DNA of 64,000 nt from Geothrix fermentans DSM 14018. GTDB lineage: Bacteria > Acidobacteriota > Holophagae > Holophagales > Holophagaceae. Each line of letters begins with the position of its first letter. The first letter of the stretch is position 1. Location: assembly GCF_000428885.1 (NCBI RefSeq), contig NZ_KE386810.1:456979-520978 (forward strand). Reading direction: 5' to 3'. The notes under the pieces were generated by a model, which was not told the origin of the DNA, ran no database searches, and saw only the letters and a program-made list of their open reading frames with translations. Below are positions 20,956-31,195 of the stretch, piece by piece. A program made the translations under genes and the position numbers.

Positions 20956-21744
20956 ATGTCCAAGCACTTCAATCTCACCCTTCACGTGTGGCGGCAGAAG
21001 AACGCCAAGTGCGACGGCAAGTTCGTCGAATACCCCGCCGAGAACATCAGCCCCGATATGTCCTTCCTGGAGATGCTCGACGTCGTGAACGAAGGCCTCA
21101 TCCGCAAGGGCGAGGAGCCCATCGCCTTCGACCACGACTGCCGCGAGGGCATCTGCGGCACCTGCAGCATGGTGATCAACGGACGCCCCCATGGCCCCCG
21201 CGAGCGCACCACCACCTGCCAGCTGCACATGCGCAGCTTCAAGGACGGGGACAGCATCACCCTCGAACCCTGGCGCGCGGAAGCCTTCCCCGTCATCAAG
21301 GACCTGATGGTGGATCGCGGCGCCTTCGACCGCATCATCGCGGCCGGCGGCTTCATCAGCGTGCCCACGGGCTCGCCCCAGGACGCCAATGCCCTGCCCA
21401 TCCCCAAGGAGAGCGCTGACCTCTCCATGGATGCGGCGGCCTGCATCGGCTGCGGCGCCTGCGTGGCCGCCTGCCCCAACGCCAGCGCCATGCTCTTCGT
21501 CTCCGCGAAGATCAGCCACCTGGGTCACCTGCCCCAGGGTCAGCCCGAGCGCTACCTCCGCGTCCGCGACATGATCGCCCAGATGGACGCCGAGGAGTTC
21601 GGCACCTGCACCAACCACGGCGAGTGCGAAGCCGCCTGCCCCAAGGGCATCAAGATGGAGAACATCGCGCGCATGAATCGCGACTTCATCAAGGCCAGCC
21701 TCACCTACCGTCCTGCCACTACCAGCGGCGGTGGCGCGGGCTGA
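20956..21744 (+). CDS. sdhB: Succinate dehydrogenase/fumarate reductase iron-sulfur subunit
   Basis: 262 aa. The N-terminal [2Fe-2S] ferredoxin domain has [11 protein letters not shown] with a downstream Cys (TTTCQLH). The C-terminal domain has [12 protein letters not shown] for the [4Fe-4S] cluster and a second Cys group, [12 protein letters not shown], for the [3Fe-4S] cluster. It carries electrons between the flavin in SdhA and the haem/quinone site in SdhC. Last gene of the operon, directly followed by a strong terminator. Confidence 0.96.
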   Translation: MSKHFNLTLHVWRQKNAKCDGKFVEYPAENISPDMSFLEMLDVVNEGLIRKGEEPIAFDHDCREGICGTCSMVINGRPHGPRERTTTCQLHMRSFKDGDSITLEPWRAEAFPVIKDLMVDRGAFDRIIAAGGFISVPTGSPQDANALPIPKESADLSMDAAACIGCGACVAACPNASAMLFVSAKISHLGHLPQGQPERYLRVRDMIAQMDAEEFGTCTNHGECEAACPKGIKMENIARMNRDFIKASLTYRPATTSGGGAG

Positions 21745-21762
21745 GCCCAGCCCCACCCAGGA

Positions 21763-21795
21763 GAAGCGCCCGGCACCCGCCGGGCGCTTCTTTTT
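21763..21795 (+). terminator. Rho-independent terminator of sdhCAB
   Basis: A 12-bp perfect GC-rich stem (21763-21774 with 21779-21790), an ACCC loop and five T residues at 21791-21795. Confidence 0.93.
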
Positions 21796-21811
21796 CGTGC
21801 CCGGTCCCGGG

Positions 21812-21997
21812 CTACTTCCTGTCCTTGTCGTCCGAGAGGGCGTCCTTCACCGGATCCGTGAGCTCGCGGCTGGCCTTCTTGAACTCCTGGATCCCCTTCC
21901 CCAGGCTCTTGCCCAGCTCCGGGAGCCTGGACGGTCCGAAGAAGATCAGGAGCGCGAGGCCGATCAGCAGGATTTCCATCGGTCCTAGGTTTCCCAT
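21812..21997 (-). CDS. tatA: Twin-arginine translocase subunit TatA/TatE
   Basis: 61 aa, at the short end for TatA. It has one N-terminal membrane helix (MEILLIGLALLIFFGPSRLPELG) with the diagnostic FGPSRLPELGK hinge, then the amphipathic helix SLGKGIQEFKKASREL and a charged tail. It forms the protein-conducting part of the Tat pathway. No tatC or tatB is adjacent. It faces the sdh terminator tail to tail and is divergent from kdp. Confidence 0.93.
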   Translation of the reverse strand: MGNLGPMEILLIGLALLIFFGPSRLPELGKSLGKGIQEFKKASRELTDPVKDALSDDKDRK

Positions 21998-22102
21998 GGC
22001 AACCTCCAGTGGATCAGGGATGCGACAGATGCGGCCTTGGCCACGCCAGCGGCCAGATGCGGGGGTCCATGCAACCCGGCCTGCCAGGATGGCCCCGGAA
22101 GA

Positions 22103-22144
22103 CGTTAAGAAAGCGTTAGGAAAACTCCTAACGGAACCTTAACG
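22103..22144 (+). promoter_or_regulatory. Nested 42-bp palindrome upstream of kdpF, candidate KdpE operator
   Basis: Four half-sites share one dyad centred at 22123.5: CGTTAAG (22103-22109), CGTTAGGA (22114-22121), TCCTAACG (22126-22133) and CTTAACG (22138-22144). On each strand the half-sites recur every 11 bp, the spacing expected for OmpR/KdpE-family direct repeats. It ends 53 bp before the kdpF start. Alternatively it could fold as an RNA hairpin. Confidence 0.6.
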
Positions 22145-22197
22145 CTCCTCCTGGCCATGCTGGGGGGCCGGCCGTCCGGCGGCCCGATGGAGTCCCG

Positions 22198-22290
22198 ATG
22201 AATCCCGCCCTTCTCATCGCCCTGATGCTGGCCCTGGGTCTGGCGGGCTACCTCGCCGTGGCCCTCCTGATGCCCGAGAGGTTCCAATGA
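22198..22290 (+). CDS. kdpF: KdpF small subunit of the K+-transporting ATPase
   Basis: 30 aa, one membrane helix ([20 protein letters not shown]) followed by MPERFQ, matching the usual 25-30 residue KdpF with its Y-L-x-x-A-L-L-x-P-E-x-F ending. It stabilises the KdpABC complex in the inner membrane. The stop overlaps the kdpA start (ATGA), and it is the first gene of the operon. Confidence 0.9.
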   Translation: MNPALLIALMLALGLAGYLAVALLMPERFQ

Positions 22291-23963
22291 ACACCGCCTG
22301 GCTCCAGGCGCTGGCCTACCTCGGCCTGCTGCTGATCCTGTCCGCACCCCTTGGCACTTACATCGGCCGGATCCTGGAAGGAGAGCGGACCATCCTCCAT
22401 CCAGCACTGGCGCCGGTGGAGCGGGCCCTCCTCCGGCTGATGGGCGTCCAGGGCGAGGAGATGGAGTGGAAGGCCTACACCGGAGCCATCCTGCTGTTCA
22501 ATCTGCTTGGAGGGCTGGCCGTGTTCGCCCTTCTGAAAGGCCAGGGCCATCTTCCCCTGAATCCCGGCCACATGGGGGGACTGCCGACGGACCTGGCGTT
22601 CAACACGGCCGTCAGCTTCACCACCAACACCAACTGGCAGACCTACGGCGGGGAAACGACGATGAGCCACCTGAGCCAGATGCTCGGGCTGGCCGTGCAG
22701 AACTTCCTGTCGGCGGCCACCGCGATCGCGGTCCTGGCCGCCCTCGTCCGGGGCTTCGCCCGGCGGGAATCGAAGGGACTCGGGAACGCCTGGGTGGACC
22801 TGGTCCGGAGCACCCTCTACATCCTCCTGCCTTTGTCCTTCATCTTCGCCCTGGCACTCGTCTCCCAAGGGGTGGTTCAGACCTTCGCGGGCGCCGTCCA
22901 CACGGCCTCGGGCCAGGGGATCGCCCTGGGCCCGGTGGCCTCCCAGGTCGCCATCAAGATGCTGGGCACCAACGGGGGCGGCTTCTTCAACGCCAATGCC
23001 GCGCATCCCTTCGAGAACCCCACGCCCCTGAGCAGCTTCCTCCAGATGCTGGCGATCCTCCTCATCCCCGCGGCCCTCTGCCACGCCTTCGGCCGGATGG
23101 TGCGCGACCGCCGCCAGGGCTGGGCCCTCCTGGCGGCCATGACGCTTCTGTTCGTGGGCGCGCTGGCCACGACGGCTTCGGCCGAGTCCAGACCGAACCC
23201 GCAGCTGGCCCAGATCGGCGTCGCACAGCCCGCCGGGAACATGGAGGGCAAGGAGGTCCGGTTCGGCGTACCTGGCACCGCCCTGTTCGCCACGGCCACC
23301 ACCGCAGCCTCCTGCGGGGCCGTGAACAGCACGCACGACTCGCTCTCGCCCCTGGGCGGCCTGGTGCCCCTCTGGCTGATCCAGCTGGGGGAGGTGGTGT
23401 TCGGCGGCGTGGGCTCGGGACTCTACGGCATGCTGCTCTTCGCCCTGGTCGGGGTGTTCATCAGCGGCCTCATGGTGGGCCGGACCCCGGAATATCTGGG
23501 CAAGAAGATCGAGGCCTTCGAGATGAAGATGGTCTCCATCGCCATCCTGCTGCCTCCGGCCGTGGTGTTGGTGGGCACGGCCCTGGGCGTGCTCCTCCCC
23601 GCCGCCCTGCCGTCCGTCTCGAACCCGGGTCCCCACGGCTTCACCGAGGTGCTCTACGCCTTCAGCAGCGCGGCCAACAACAACGGCAGCGCCTTCGCCG
23701 GACTGAACGCCAACACCCCCTTCTACAACTGGACCCTGGCCTTCGCCATGCTGGTGGGCCGCTACGGGACCATCCTCCCGGTCCTCGCCCTGGCCGGCTC
23801 CCTGGCCAGGAAGAAGATCACCCCCGAAGGCCCCGGAACCCTCCCCACCCACACGCCGCTCTTCGTGGCGACCCTGATGGGCGTGGTGCTCCTGGTGGGG
23901 GCCCTGACGTTTCTTCCAAGCCTGGCCCTCGGCCCCATCGCCGAGCAGCTGAGCCTCCGATGA
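22287..23963 (+). CDS. kdpA: Potassium-transporting ATPase subunit A
   Basis: 558 aa, standard length. Ten or so membrane helices form four pore repeats whose selectivity loops are visible: [38 protein letters not shown] and [11 protein letters not shown]. It binds and selects K+ in the high-affinity Kdp pump. Translationally coupled to kdpF upstream (4-bp overlap) and to kdpB downstream. Confidence 0.97.
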   Translation: MNTAWLQALAYLGLLLILSAPLGTYIGRILEGERTILHPALAPVERALLRLMGVQGEEMEWKAYTGAILLFNLLGGLAVFALLKGQGHLPLNPGHMGGLPTDLAFNTAVSFTTNTNWQTYGGETTMSHLSQMLGLAVQNFLSAATAIAVLAALVRGFARRESKGLGNAWVDLVRSTLYILLPLSFIFALALVSQGVVQTFAGAVHTASGQGIALGPVASQVAIKMLGTNGGGFFNANAAHPFENPTPLSSFLQMLAILLIPAALCHAFGRMVRDRRQGWALLAAMTLLFVGALATTASAESRPNPQLAQIGVAQPAGNMEGKEVRFGVPGTALFATATTAASCGAVNSTHDSLSPLGGLVPLWLIQLGEVVFGGVGSGLYGMLLFALVGVFISGLMVGRTPEYLGKKIEAFEMKMVSIAILLPPAVVLVGTALGVLLPAALPSVSNPGPHGFTEVLYAFSSAANNNGSAFAGLNANTPFYNWTLAFAMLVGRYGTILPVLALAGSLARKKITPEGPGTLPTHTPLFVATLMGVVLLVGALTFLPSLALGPIAEQLSLR

Positions 23964-23971
23964 GGACCGCC

Positions 23972-26086
23972 ATGAGCGCCTCCGCCCAGTCCCGTCCCCT
24001 CTTTGAAGGCGCCCTGGCCCGCCGGGCGGTCCTCGACGCCCTGCTCAAGCTCAATCCGCTCCACCAGCTCCGCAACCCGGTGATGTTCACCGTCTGGGTG
24101 TGCAGCGCATTCACCACAGGCCTCTGGATCCAGGCCCTGGGGGGCCACGGAGAGACCCGCCCGGGCTTCATCCTGGCCATCGCCCTCTGGCTCTGGTTCA
24201 CCCTGCTTTTCGCCAACTTCGCCGAGGCCATGGCGGAGGGCCGCGGCAAGGCCCAGGCCGACAGCCTCCGCCGCTCGAAGCGGGACGTGAGGGCGAAGCG
24301 CCTCCGCGGCGCGGACCGGCTGGGCCCCTTCGACGCCGTGGATGCCCTGGACCTGCGGATCGGCGACCTGGTGCTGGTGGAGGCGGGCGCCACGATCCCG
24401 GGGGACGGCGAGGTGGTGGAGGGTGTGGCCTCCGTGAACGAGAGCGCCATCACGGGGGAGAGCGCCCCGGTCATCCGCGAGAGCGGAGGCGACCGCTCCG
24501 CCGTCACGGGCGGCACCCTGGTGCTCTCCGACTGGCTGGTGATCCGCGTCTCCAGCAATCCCGGGGACAGCTTCCTCGACCGCATGATCGCCATGGTGGA
24601 GGGGGCCAAGCGCCAGAAGACCCCCAACGAGATCGCCCTGGACATCCTGCTGGCGGGCCTCACCCTCGTCTTCCTGCTGGCGACCGCCACCCTGCTGCCC
24701 TACTCGATCTTCAGCGTGCGGGCGGCGGGACAGGGCTCACCCGTCACCCTGACCGTCCTCGTCTCCCTCCTGGTCTGCCTCATCCCCACCACCATCGGCG
24801 GCCTGCTGAGCGCCATCGGCATCGCGGGCATGGACCGCATGATCCAGGCGAACGTCATCGCCACCAGCGGCCGGGCCGTGGAAGCCGCCGGGGACGTGGA
24901 CGTGCTCCTGCTGGACAAGACCGGCACCATCACCCTGGGCAACCGGGAGGCGGTGGCCTTCCTGCCCGCCGACGGCGTCTCCGTCGCGGCCCTGGCCGAC
25001 GCCGCCCAGCTCTCCAGCCTGGCGGACGAGACCCCCGAGGGGCGCAGCATCGTGGTGCTCGCCAAGACCGGGCATGGCCTCCGCGAGCGGGACATCCACG
25101 CCCTGGACGCCCACTTCGTCCCCTTCACGGCCCAGACGCGCATGAGCGGCGTGAACCTGCCTGGCCCAGGGGGGATGCGTGAGATCCGGAAAGGCGCTGC
25201 CACCGCCGTCGAGGACTACCTCCACGCCGCCGGCGGGGCCTTCCCCGAGGACTTGCGCCGCCTGGTGGAGCAGATCTCCATGGCCGGCGGGACGCCTCTC
25301 GTCGTGGCCGAGCGGGTGGTCGATGGCGCCGGGGCGGCCCCATCGCGGGCCCTGGGCGTCATCCAGCTCAAGGACATCGTGAAGGGCGGCATCAAGGAGC
25401 GCTTCGCCGACCTCCGCGGCATGGGCATCAAGACTGTGATGATCACCGGGGACAACCCGCTCACGGCGGCGGCCATCGCCGCCGAAGCCGGGGTGGACGA
25501 CTTCCTGGCCCAGGCCACGCCGGAGGCCAAGCTGAAGCTCATCCGCGAGTACCAGGCCGGCGGGCGGCTGGTGGCCATGACCGGGGATGGGACCAATGAT
25601 GCCCCGGCCCTGGCCCAGGCGGACGTGGCCGTGGCCATGAACTCGGGCACCCAGGCCGCCAAGGAGGCCGGCAACATGGTGGACCTCGACTCCAACCCCA
25701 CCAAGCTCATCGAGATCGTGGAGATCGGCAAGCAGATGCTGATGACGCGGGGGGCGCTGACCACCTTCAGCATCGCCAACGACGTGGCCAAGTACTTCGC
25801 CATCCTGCCCGCGGCCTTCGCCACCACCTACCCCGCCCTGGGGGTCCTGAACGTCATGCGGCTCCACAGCCCCGAGAGCGCCATCCTCTCGGCGGTGATC
25901 TTCAACGCCCTGGTCATCGTCGCCCTGATCCCCCTGGCCCTGAGGGGCGTGAAGTACCGCCCCGCCGGAGCGGCGGCCCTCCTCCAGCGGAACCTGCTGG
26001 TGTACGGCCTCGGGGGCCTGGTGGTGCCCTTCGCCGGCATCAAGGCCATCGACTGGCTCCTGGCCACCCTCCACCTCGCCGCCTGA
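23972..26086 (+). CDS. kdpB: Potassium-transporting ATPase subunit B (P-type ATPase)
   Basis: 704 aa from ATG 23972, preceded by GAGGA at 5 nt. An in-frame ATG at 23960 overlaps the kdpA stop and would add four residues. P-type motifs: ITGESAPVI (actuator), [10 protein letters not shown] (phosphorylated Asp), [10 protein letters not shown] (nucleotide binding), [10 protein letters not shown] and [20 protein letters not shown]. It hydrolyses ATP to drive K+ through KdpA. The frame is open far upstream through kdpA, but that part has no similarity to any P-type ATPase. Confidence 0.96.
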   Translation: MSASAQSRPLFEGALARRAVLDALLKLNPLHQLRNPVMFTVWVCSAFTTGLWIQALGGHGETRPGFILAIALWLWFTLLFANFAEAMAEGRGKAQADSLRRSKRDVRAKRLRGADRLGPFDAVDALDLRIGDLVLVEAGATIPGDGEVVEGVASVNESAITGESAPVIRESGGDRSAVTGGTLVLSDWLVIRVSSNPGDSFLDRMIAMVEGAKRQKTPNEIALDILLAGLTLVFLLATATLLPYSIFSVRAAGQGSPVTLTVLVSLLVCLIPTTIGGLLSAIGIAGMDRMIQANVIATSGRAVEAAGDVDVLLLDKTGTITLGNREAVAFLPADGVSVAALADAAQLSSLADETPEGRSIVVLAKTGHGLRERDIHALDAHFVPFTAQTRMSGVNLPGPGGMREIRKGAATAVEDYLHAAGGAFPEDLRRLVEQISMAGGTPLVVAERVVDGAGAAPSRALGVIQLKDIVKGGIKERFADLRGMGIKTVMITGDNPLTAAAIAAEAGVDDFLAQATPEAKLKLIREYQAGGRLVAMTGDGTNDAPALAQADVAVAMNSGTQAAKEAGNMVDLDSNPTKLIEIVEIGKQMLMTRGALTTFSIANDVAKYFAILPAAFATTYPALGVLNVMRLHSPESAILSAVIFNALVIVALIPLALRGVKYRPAGAAALLQRNLLVYGLGGLVVPFAGIKAIDWLLATLHLAA

Positions 26087-26096
26087 GGAGCGACCC

Positions 26097-26699
26097 ATGC
26101 CCGCGCGAACGTTCTCCGCCCGCCTCCGCCCGGCCCTGGTGGGCGTGCTCGGCCTCTCCACCCTGACGGGGATCCTCTACCCCCTGGCGGTCACCGGCCT
26201 GGCCAAGGCTCTGTTCCCGCGCCAGGCGGGGGGAAGCCTCCTCCGCTCCGGGAACCAGGTGCTGGGATCCGCCCTCATCGGACAGGCCATCAACGATCCC
26301 GGCCTCTTCTGGACGCGGCCCTCGGCCACCCTCGGCACCGATGGCAGGCCCGCGCCCTACAACGCCCTGGCCAGCGGCGGGTCGAACCTGGGGCCCTCCA
26401 ATCCGGAGCTGGCCAGGGCCGCCCAGATCCGGATCGCCCTGCTGAAAGCCGCGGACCCCGGAAACCAGGCGCCCGTCCCCGTGGACCTGGTCACCGCCAG
26501 CGGGAGCGGCCTCGATCCCCACATCACCCCCGAGGCGGCGCTGTACCAGGCCGGGCGCGTGGCCAGGGCCAGGGGTCTTCCCGAGGCAGGGATCCGGGCC
26601 CTGGTGGCCGCCCACACGGAAGGTCCCCAGCTCGGGTTCCTCGGAGCCCCGCGGGTCAACGTAATGAAGTTGAACCTCGCGCTGGCCGAGCTGCGCTAG
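26097..26699 (+). CDS. kdpC: Potassium-transporting ATPase subunit C
   Basis: 200 aa. One N-terminal membrane helix (ALVGVLGLSTLTGILYPLAVTG) is followed by a periplasmic domain with family motifs GSALIGQAINDPGLFWTRPSA, YNALASGGSNLGPSNPEL and VTASGSGLDPHITPEAA. It assembles KdpA with KdpB and raises K+ affinity. 10 bp after kdpB. Confidence 0.96.
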   Translation: MPARTFSARLRPALVGVLGLSTLTGILYPLAVTGLAKALFPRQAGGSLLRSGNQVLGSALIGQAINDPGLFWTRPSATLGTDGRPAPYNALASGGSNLGPSNPELARAAQIRIALLKAADPGNQAPVPVDLVTASGSGLDPHITPEAALYQAGRVARARGLPEAGIRALVAAHTEGPQLGFLGAPRVNVMKLNLALAELR

Positions 26700-26708
26700 G
26701 CTGGCGCC

Positions 26709-29396
26709 GTGGCAGAACCCCGGCGGCCCGACCCCGACCAGCTGCTCCGGCAGGTGCAGGAGGCGGAGGCTGTCGCGCGCCGCGCCAAGCTGAAGGTGTT
26801 CTTCGGGGCGGCCCCGGGCGTCGGCAAGACCTACGCCATGCTCTCGGAGGCCCGGGAGCGCCGGGCGGAGGGGCTCGACGTGCTGGTGGGGGTCGTGGAG
26901 ACCCACGGGCGCGCCGAGACCGCGGCCCTGCTCGATGGGCTGGAGCTCCTTCCCCGGAAGGAACTCGCCTATTCAGGCCAGTTCCTCCCCGAGTTCGACC
27001 TGGAGGCGGCGCTGGCCCGCCGCCCTGGGCTGATCCTGGTGGACGAACTGGCCCACGCCAACGTGAAGGGATCCCGCCACGCCAAGCGCTGGCAGGACGT
27101 CCTGGAGCTGCTGGACGCGGGCATCGATGTGTTCACCACCCTGAACGTCCAGCACATGGAGAGCCTCAAGGACGTGGTGGCCCAGATCACCGGGATCGTC
27201 GTCCGGGAGAACGTCCCGGACACGGTCCTGGAGCGGGCCGACGAGGTGGAGCTGGTGGACCTGCCGCCGGACGACCTGCTGATCCGCCTCAAGGAGGGGA
27301 AGGTCTACCTCCCGGAGCAGGCCCGGCATGCGCGCGACCATTTCTTCCGCAAGGGCAACCTCCTGGCGCTCCGCGAGCTGGCGCTGCGCCACACCGCGGA
27401 GAACGTGGACGCCCAGATGCGCCGCTACCGGGAATCCGAGGGCATCCGCAAGACCTGGGCCGCCGGGGACCGCCTCCTGGTCTGCGTGGAGCCCGATGGC
27501 CTCTCGGAGCGCCTCATCCGCGCCACCCGGCGCATGGCCGGCTCCCTGGGGGCCCCCTGGGTCGCCTTGTACGTGGAGTCGCCGCGGCACCTCAAGTTCA
27601 GCGAGGAGGAACGGGCCCGGGTGGAGGAGAACCTCCGGCTCGCGGAGAAGCTGGGCGGCGAGACCGTGGTGATCGAAGGCGGCGGGCGGGCCGACGAGGA
27701 CATCCTCGCCTTCGCCCAGGACCGCAACATCACCAAGATCGTGGTGGGTAAACCCACGCGGGCGAAGTGGCTCAGCCTGCTCTCCGGTTCCCTGGTGGAC
27801 GACCTCATTCGCCACAGCGGCGCCATCGACATCTACGTCATCACCGGCGAGGCCGCCAAGCCCGCTGCCATCACGAGCCTCCGGTCCCGGATCACGAGCC
27901 CGGCGCGGAACTACCTCCTCAGCGTGCTCACGGTGGGGCTCGCCACCGCCGTGGCGGGCCTGGCCTTCCGGCGTACCGAGCTGGCGGACATCGTGATGGC
28001 CTACCTGCTCGGGATCGTGCTCGTCGCCACGCGCTTCGGCCGCGGCCCTTCGCTGCTGGCCTCCATTCTGAGCGTGGCAGCCTTCGACTTCATCTTCGTG
28101 CCGCCCTACTTCACCTTCGTGGTCACGGATTTCCGCCATGTGGGGACGTTCTCCGTGATGCTCCTGGTGGGCCTGGTGATCGGCAACCTCACGGAGCGGA
28201 TCCGGGCCCAGGCCCGCCTGGCCCGCGCCCGGGAGCAGCGGACCCAGGCGCTCTTCCGGCTGGGGCAGGAGCTGGCCCGAAGCGCGGGGTCCGCCTCCCT
28301 GGTGGCCTCGGCCATCCAGAACGTGGGCACCCAGTTCCAGGGTCATGCGGTGGTGCTTCTCCCCGACGCCGCGGGGCGGCTGGAGGCCCCGGCCCACCCG
28401 CTCACCTTCCCGCTGGGCGACCAGGAGAGAGGGGTGGCCCAGTGGGTCTACGAGCATGGGGATGCCGCTGGACTGGGCACCCTCACGCTCCCCGGAGCCC
28501 GCGCCACCTACCTTCCACTCCGGGGATCCCGGGGCCCCCTCGGGGTGATGGGAGTGCTTCCGGACGACACGGCCCAATGGATGGAACCGGATCGGCACCA
28601 GCTGCTGGAGGCCTTCGCCAACCAGACCGCCCTGGCCCTGGAGCGGGCCCTGCTTGCCGAGCAGGGCGCGGCGGATCGCCGGCGGGCCGAGGAGGAGCGC
28701 CTCCGGAACGCCCTCCTCAGCTCCGTCTCCCATGACCTGCGCACACCGCTCGGCGTCATCACCGGAGCCGTCAGTACCGCCCTGGAGACACCAGACCTGC
28801 CGGAAAGCTCCCGGCGGGAGCTCCTGCTCTCCGCCCAGGAGGAGGCCCAGCGCCTCCATCGCCTCGTCAGCAACCTGCTGGACATCACCCGCCTCGAATC
28901 CGGGGCCCTGGACCTCCGCCGGGAGTGGGTCCCCCTCGAGGAAGTGATCGGCGCGGCCCTGAACCGGCGTGAGCTGGGTACCGAATCCGCGCGAGTGAGG
29001 GCCCACCTGCCGGCGGACCTGCCCCTGGTGGCCCTGGACCCCGTCCTGATGGAGCAGGTGGTGGTGAACCTGGTGGACAACGCCCTGAAGTACTCCCCGC
29101 CCGGGTCGCCCGTGGATCTCAAGGCCTGGGCGGCCGGGAAGTCCCTCACCCTGTCCGTGGCGGACCAGGGGCCGGGACTCGCGCCCGGGGAGGAGGACCG
29201 GATCTTCGAGAAGCTCTTCCGCGGCGAGGCGGCGCCGGGCCGCCCGGGAGCCGGTCTGGGGCTGGCCATCTGCCGGGGCATCGTGGCGGCCCATGGAGGG
29301 CGGATCCAGGCGGTCAACCACCCCCAGGGCGGGGCCCAGTTCCTGGTCAGCCTGCCCCTGGGCACCCCCCCCACCCTGCCGGAGGAGGGCGCATGA
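26709..29396 (+). CDS. kdpD: KdpD sensor histidine kinase
   Basis: 895 aa from GTG 26709, full length. The N-terminal KdpD domain has Walker A GAAPGVGKTYAML (about 33-45) and DELAHANVKGSRHAKRW, followed by a USP-like domain (KIVVGKPTRAKW), four membrane helices (about 400-500), a GAF-like segment, HisKA SVSHDLRTPLGVI (His about 674) and HATPase motifs NLVDNALKYSPP and GAGLGLAICRGI. It senses K+ limitation and phosphorylates KdpE. TAGGCT ends 6 nt before the GTG and no Shine-Dalgarno is seen, so a separate leaderless kdpDE transcript is possible. Confidence 0.96.
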   Translation: MAEPRRPDPDQLLRQVQEAEAVARRAKLKVFFGAAPGVGKTYAMLSEARERRAEGLDVLVGVVETHGRAETAALLDGLELLPRKELAYSGQFLPEFDLEAALARRPGLILVDELAHANVKGSRHAKRWQDVLELLDAGIDVFTTLNVQHMESLKDVVAQITGIVVRENVPDTVLERADEVELVDLPPDDLLIRLKEGKVYLPEQARHARDHFFRKGNLLALRELALRHTAENVDAQMRRYRESEGIRKTWAAGDRLLVCVEPDGLSERLIRATRRMAGSLGAPWVALYVESPRHLKFSEEERARVEENLRLAEKLGGETVVIEGGGRADEDILAFAQDRNITKIVVGKPTRAKWLSLLSGSLVDDLIRHSGAIDIYVITGEAAKPAAITSLRSRITSPARNYLLSVLTVGLATAVAGLAFRRTELADIVMAYLLGIVLVATRFGRGPSLLASILSVAAFDFIFVPPYFTFVVTDFRHVGTFSVMLLVGLVIGNLTERIRAQARLARAREQRTQALFRLGQELARSAGSASLVASAIQNVGTQFQGHAVVLLPDAAGRLEAPAHPLTFPLGDQERGVAQWVYEHGDAAGLGTLTLPGARATYLPLRGSRGPLGVMGVLPDDTAQWMEPDRHQLLEAFANQTALALERALLAEQGAADRRRAEEERLRNALLSSVSHDLRTPLGVITGAVSTALETPDLPESSRRELLLSAQEEAQRLHRLVSNLLDITRLESGALDLRREWVPLEEVIGAALNRRELGTESARVRAHLPADLPLVALDPVLMEQVVVNLVDNALKYSPPGSPVDLKAWAAGKSLTLSVADQGPGLAPGEEDRIFEKLFRGEAAPGRPGAGLGLAICRGIVAAHGGRIQAVNHPQGGAQFLVSLPLGTPPTLPEEGA

Positions 29397-30088
29397 CCGC
29401 CTCCGGTCCGCTGCTCCTGCTCGTGGAGGACGAGCCCCAGATGCGGCGCTTCCTCCGGGTGGCACTGGAAGGGGGAGGATACCGCTACCTCGAGGCCGCC
29501 ACGGGCCAGGAGGGCCTCGCCATGGCCGCCCAGCACCGGCCGGACCTGATCCTGCTGGACCTGGGACTGCCCGACATGGACGGCCTCGACCTCATGACCC
29601 GCCTCCGGGAGTGGGCCCGCACGCCGGTCATCATCCTCTCGGCCCGGGGCCAGGAGGCCGACAAGATCGGCGCCCTGGACGTCGGCGCGGACGACTACCT
29701 CACCAAGCCCTTCGGAACGGGGGAGCTCCTGGCCCGCATCCGGGTCGCCCTGCGGCACGCGGACACCGGCGACGTGCAGGATCCGGTGTTCTCGCTCGGG
29801 CGGTGGCGCGTAGACCTCGCCAGGCGCCAGGTGCTGGTCGAGGGGCGGGAGATCCACCTGACCCCCATCGAGTACCGCCTCTTCACCACCCTCATCCGGC
29901 ATGCGGGCAAGGTGGTCACCCAGCGGCAGCTCCTGAAGGAGGTGTGGGGGGGCGTCGCGGGAGCGCAGCCCCTCTACCTCCGGGTCTACATGGCCCAGCT
30001 CCGGCACAAGCTGGAGGAGGACCCCTCCCGGCCCCGGTACCTCCGGACCGAGCCCGGGGTGGGCTACCGGCTGAGGACCGAGGACTGA
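29393..30088 (+). CDS. kdpE: KdpE response regulator
   Basis: 231 aa, OmpR/PhoB family. Receiver acidic residues EDEP (about 12-15), phosphorylated Asp56 in LLDLGLPDMDG, Thr/Ser in IILSARG and Lys in YLTKPFG. The C-terminal winged helix has LTPIEYRLFTTLIRHAGKVVT and GVGYRL. The start overlaps the kdpD stop (ATGA). It activates kdpFABC when phosphorylated; the palindrome at 22103-22144 is its likely site (inference). Confidence 0.96.
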   Translation: MTASGPLLLLVEDEPQMRRFLRVALEGGGYRYLEAATGQEGLAMAAQHRPDLILLDLGLPDMDGLDLMTRLREWARTPVIILSARGQEADKIGALDVGADDYLTKPFGTGELLARIRVALRHADTGDVQDPVFSLGRWRVDLARRQVLVEGREIHLTPIEYRLFTTLIRHAGKVVTQRQLLKEVWGGVAGAQPLYLRVYMAQLRHKLEEDPSRPRYLRTEPGVGYRLRTED

Positions 30089-30124
30089 ACAGCCCCCGAG
30101 ACAGGGACCGGGATTCACTGGATC

Positions 30125-31135
30125 ATGGTTCTGATGGACAGCGCGATGAACCACCCAGATCCAGGCCAGGAGTCCCAGCCCTCAGAGGAACGTTCCTCCG
30201 GGATCGACCCGGTGCCCCCAGGCGACGAGGCTCCCGTTCCCGGACCGGCCGACCCGTCCCCCCTTCGCCACATGCGCGAGCTGCTCGACATGATCAAGTT
30301 CGAGCACACGGTCTTCGCCCTGCCCTTCGCCTTCCTGGGGGCCCTGGGCGCGGCCCAGGGGATCCCCCCCCTGCGGACCATCCTCTGGATCCTCGCAGCC
30401 ATGGTGGGGGCCCGCACGGCCGCCATGACCTTCAACCGCCTGGTGGACGTGGACGTGGACGCTGAGAATCCCCGCACGGCCATGCGGGCCCTGCCCGCGC
30501 GCCGGGTCTCCCGGGCCGGCGCCATGCTCCTGATGGGAGCGGGCATCGTCCTCTTCGGCCTGGCCGCCGGCGCCCTCGGGCCCCTGACCTGGGCCCTCTC
30601 GCCGCTGGCCCTCGTGATCATCCTGGGCTACTCGCTATGCAAGCGCTTCACGTCCTGGGCCCACGTGGTGCTGGGACTCTCCCTTTCCGGGGCTCCTCTG
30701 GGCGCCTGGATCGCCGTATCGGGACGCATCGAGGCCCCCGCCCTGTGGCTCTCCGGTGGCGTCCTGGCCTGGACCGCGGGCTTCGACATCCTCTATTCCC
30801 TCCAGGACCAGGGCTTCGACCGCGACAAGGGGCTGCATTCCATGCCCGTCAGGCTAGGCACCAGCGGCGCCCTGATCCTCTCCCGCGTCCTGCACCTCAT
30901 CGCCCTCGCGGCCTGGGCCATGTTCAACGTCCACATGGGCAGCCACCTGGTCTCCTGGGCCGGATGGGCCACCGTGGCGGTCATGCTCGCCAAGGAGCAG
31001 TGGCTGGTCCGGGGCGGCGACCTGTCGCGCATCGACCAGGCTTTCTTCACGTTGAACAGTCTGGTGGGACTCGTGTTTTTCCTTGGGCACGCCTTGGAAT
31101 GGTGGCTGTCGCGGTCGCTCCTGGCCCCGCTCTAG
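30125..31135 (+). CDS. UbiA-family polyprenyltransferase (probably MqnP-like quinone biosynthesis)
   Basis: 336 aa. About 50 Pro/Glu-rich residues precede the catalytic domain, so the true start may be one of three early ATGs (30125, 30134, 30146). The UbiA core begins at LLDMIKFEHTVFALPFAF. Aspartate motifs are NRLVDVDVDAENPRT (first, Mg-diphosphate) and DILYSLQDQGFDRDKGLHS (second), with seven to nine membrane helices. The second motif resembles 4-hydroxybenzoate or menaquinone (futalosine pathway MqnP) prenyltransferases. It is not near other quinone genes, so the precise quinone is uncertain. It starts 36 bp after kdpE, but no functional link is evident. Confidence 0.85.
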   Translation: MVLMDSAMNHPDPGQESQPSEERSSGIDPVPPGDEAPVPGPADPSPLRHMRELLDMIKFEHTVFALPFAFLGALGAAQGIPPLRTILWILAAMVGARTAAMTFNRLVDVDVDAENPRTAMRALPARRVSRAGAMLLMGAGIVLFGLAAGALGPLTWALSPLALVIILGYSLCKRFTSWAHVVLGLSLSGAPLGAWIAVSGRIEAPALWLSGGVLAWTAGFDILYSLQDQGFDRDKGLHSMPVRLGTSGALILSRVLHLIALAAWAMFNVHMGSHLVSWAGWATVAVMLAKEQWLVRGGDLSRIDQAFFTLNSLVGLVFFLGHALEWWLSRSLLAPL

Positions 31136-31158
31136 ATCCTTCGTTGTAAGAAGGCGAG

Positions 31159-31187
31159 TCGATCCTCCACGGATTCCCAGGTATGCT
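31159..31187 (+). promoter_or_regulatory. Candidate promoter of the M23 peptidase-bactofilin pair
   Basis: TCGATC (31159-31164) and TATGCT (31182-31187) are separated by 17 bp. The -10 ends 8 nt before the ATG, so the transcript would be leaderless or nearly so. Confidence 0.4.
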
Positions 31188-31195
31188 GAAGGTCC

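Noticed and set aside
22466-26086. 1206-residue frame that could be read as a giant KdpB
   Set aside because: Its first 500 residues lie out of frame inside kdpA and are Pro/Arg/Gly-rich. KdpB similarity begins only near 23972, where a ribosome site is present.
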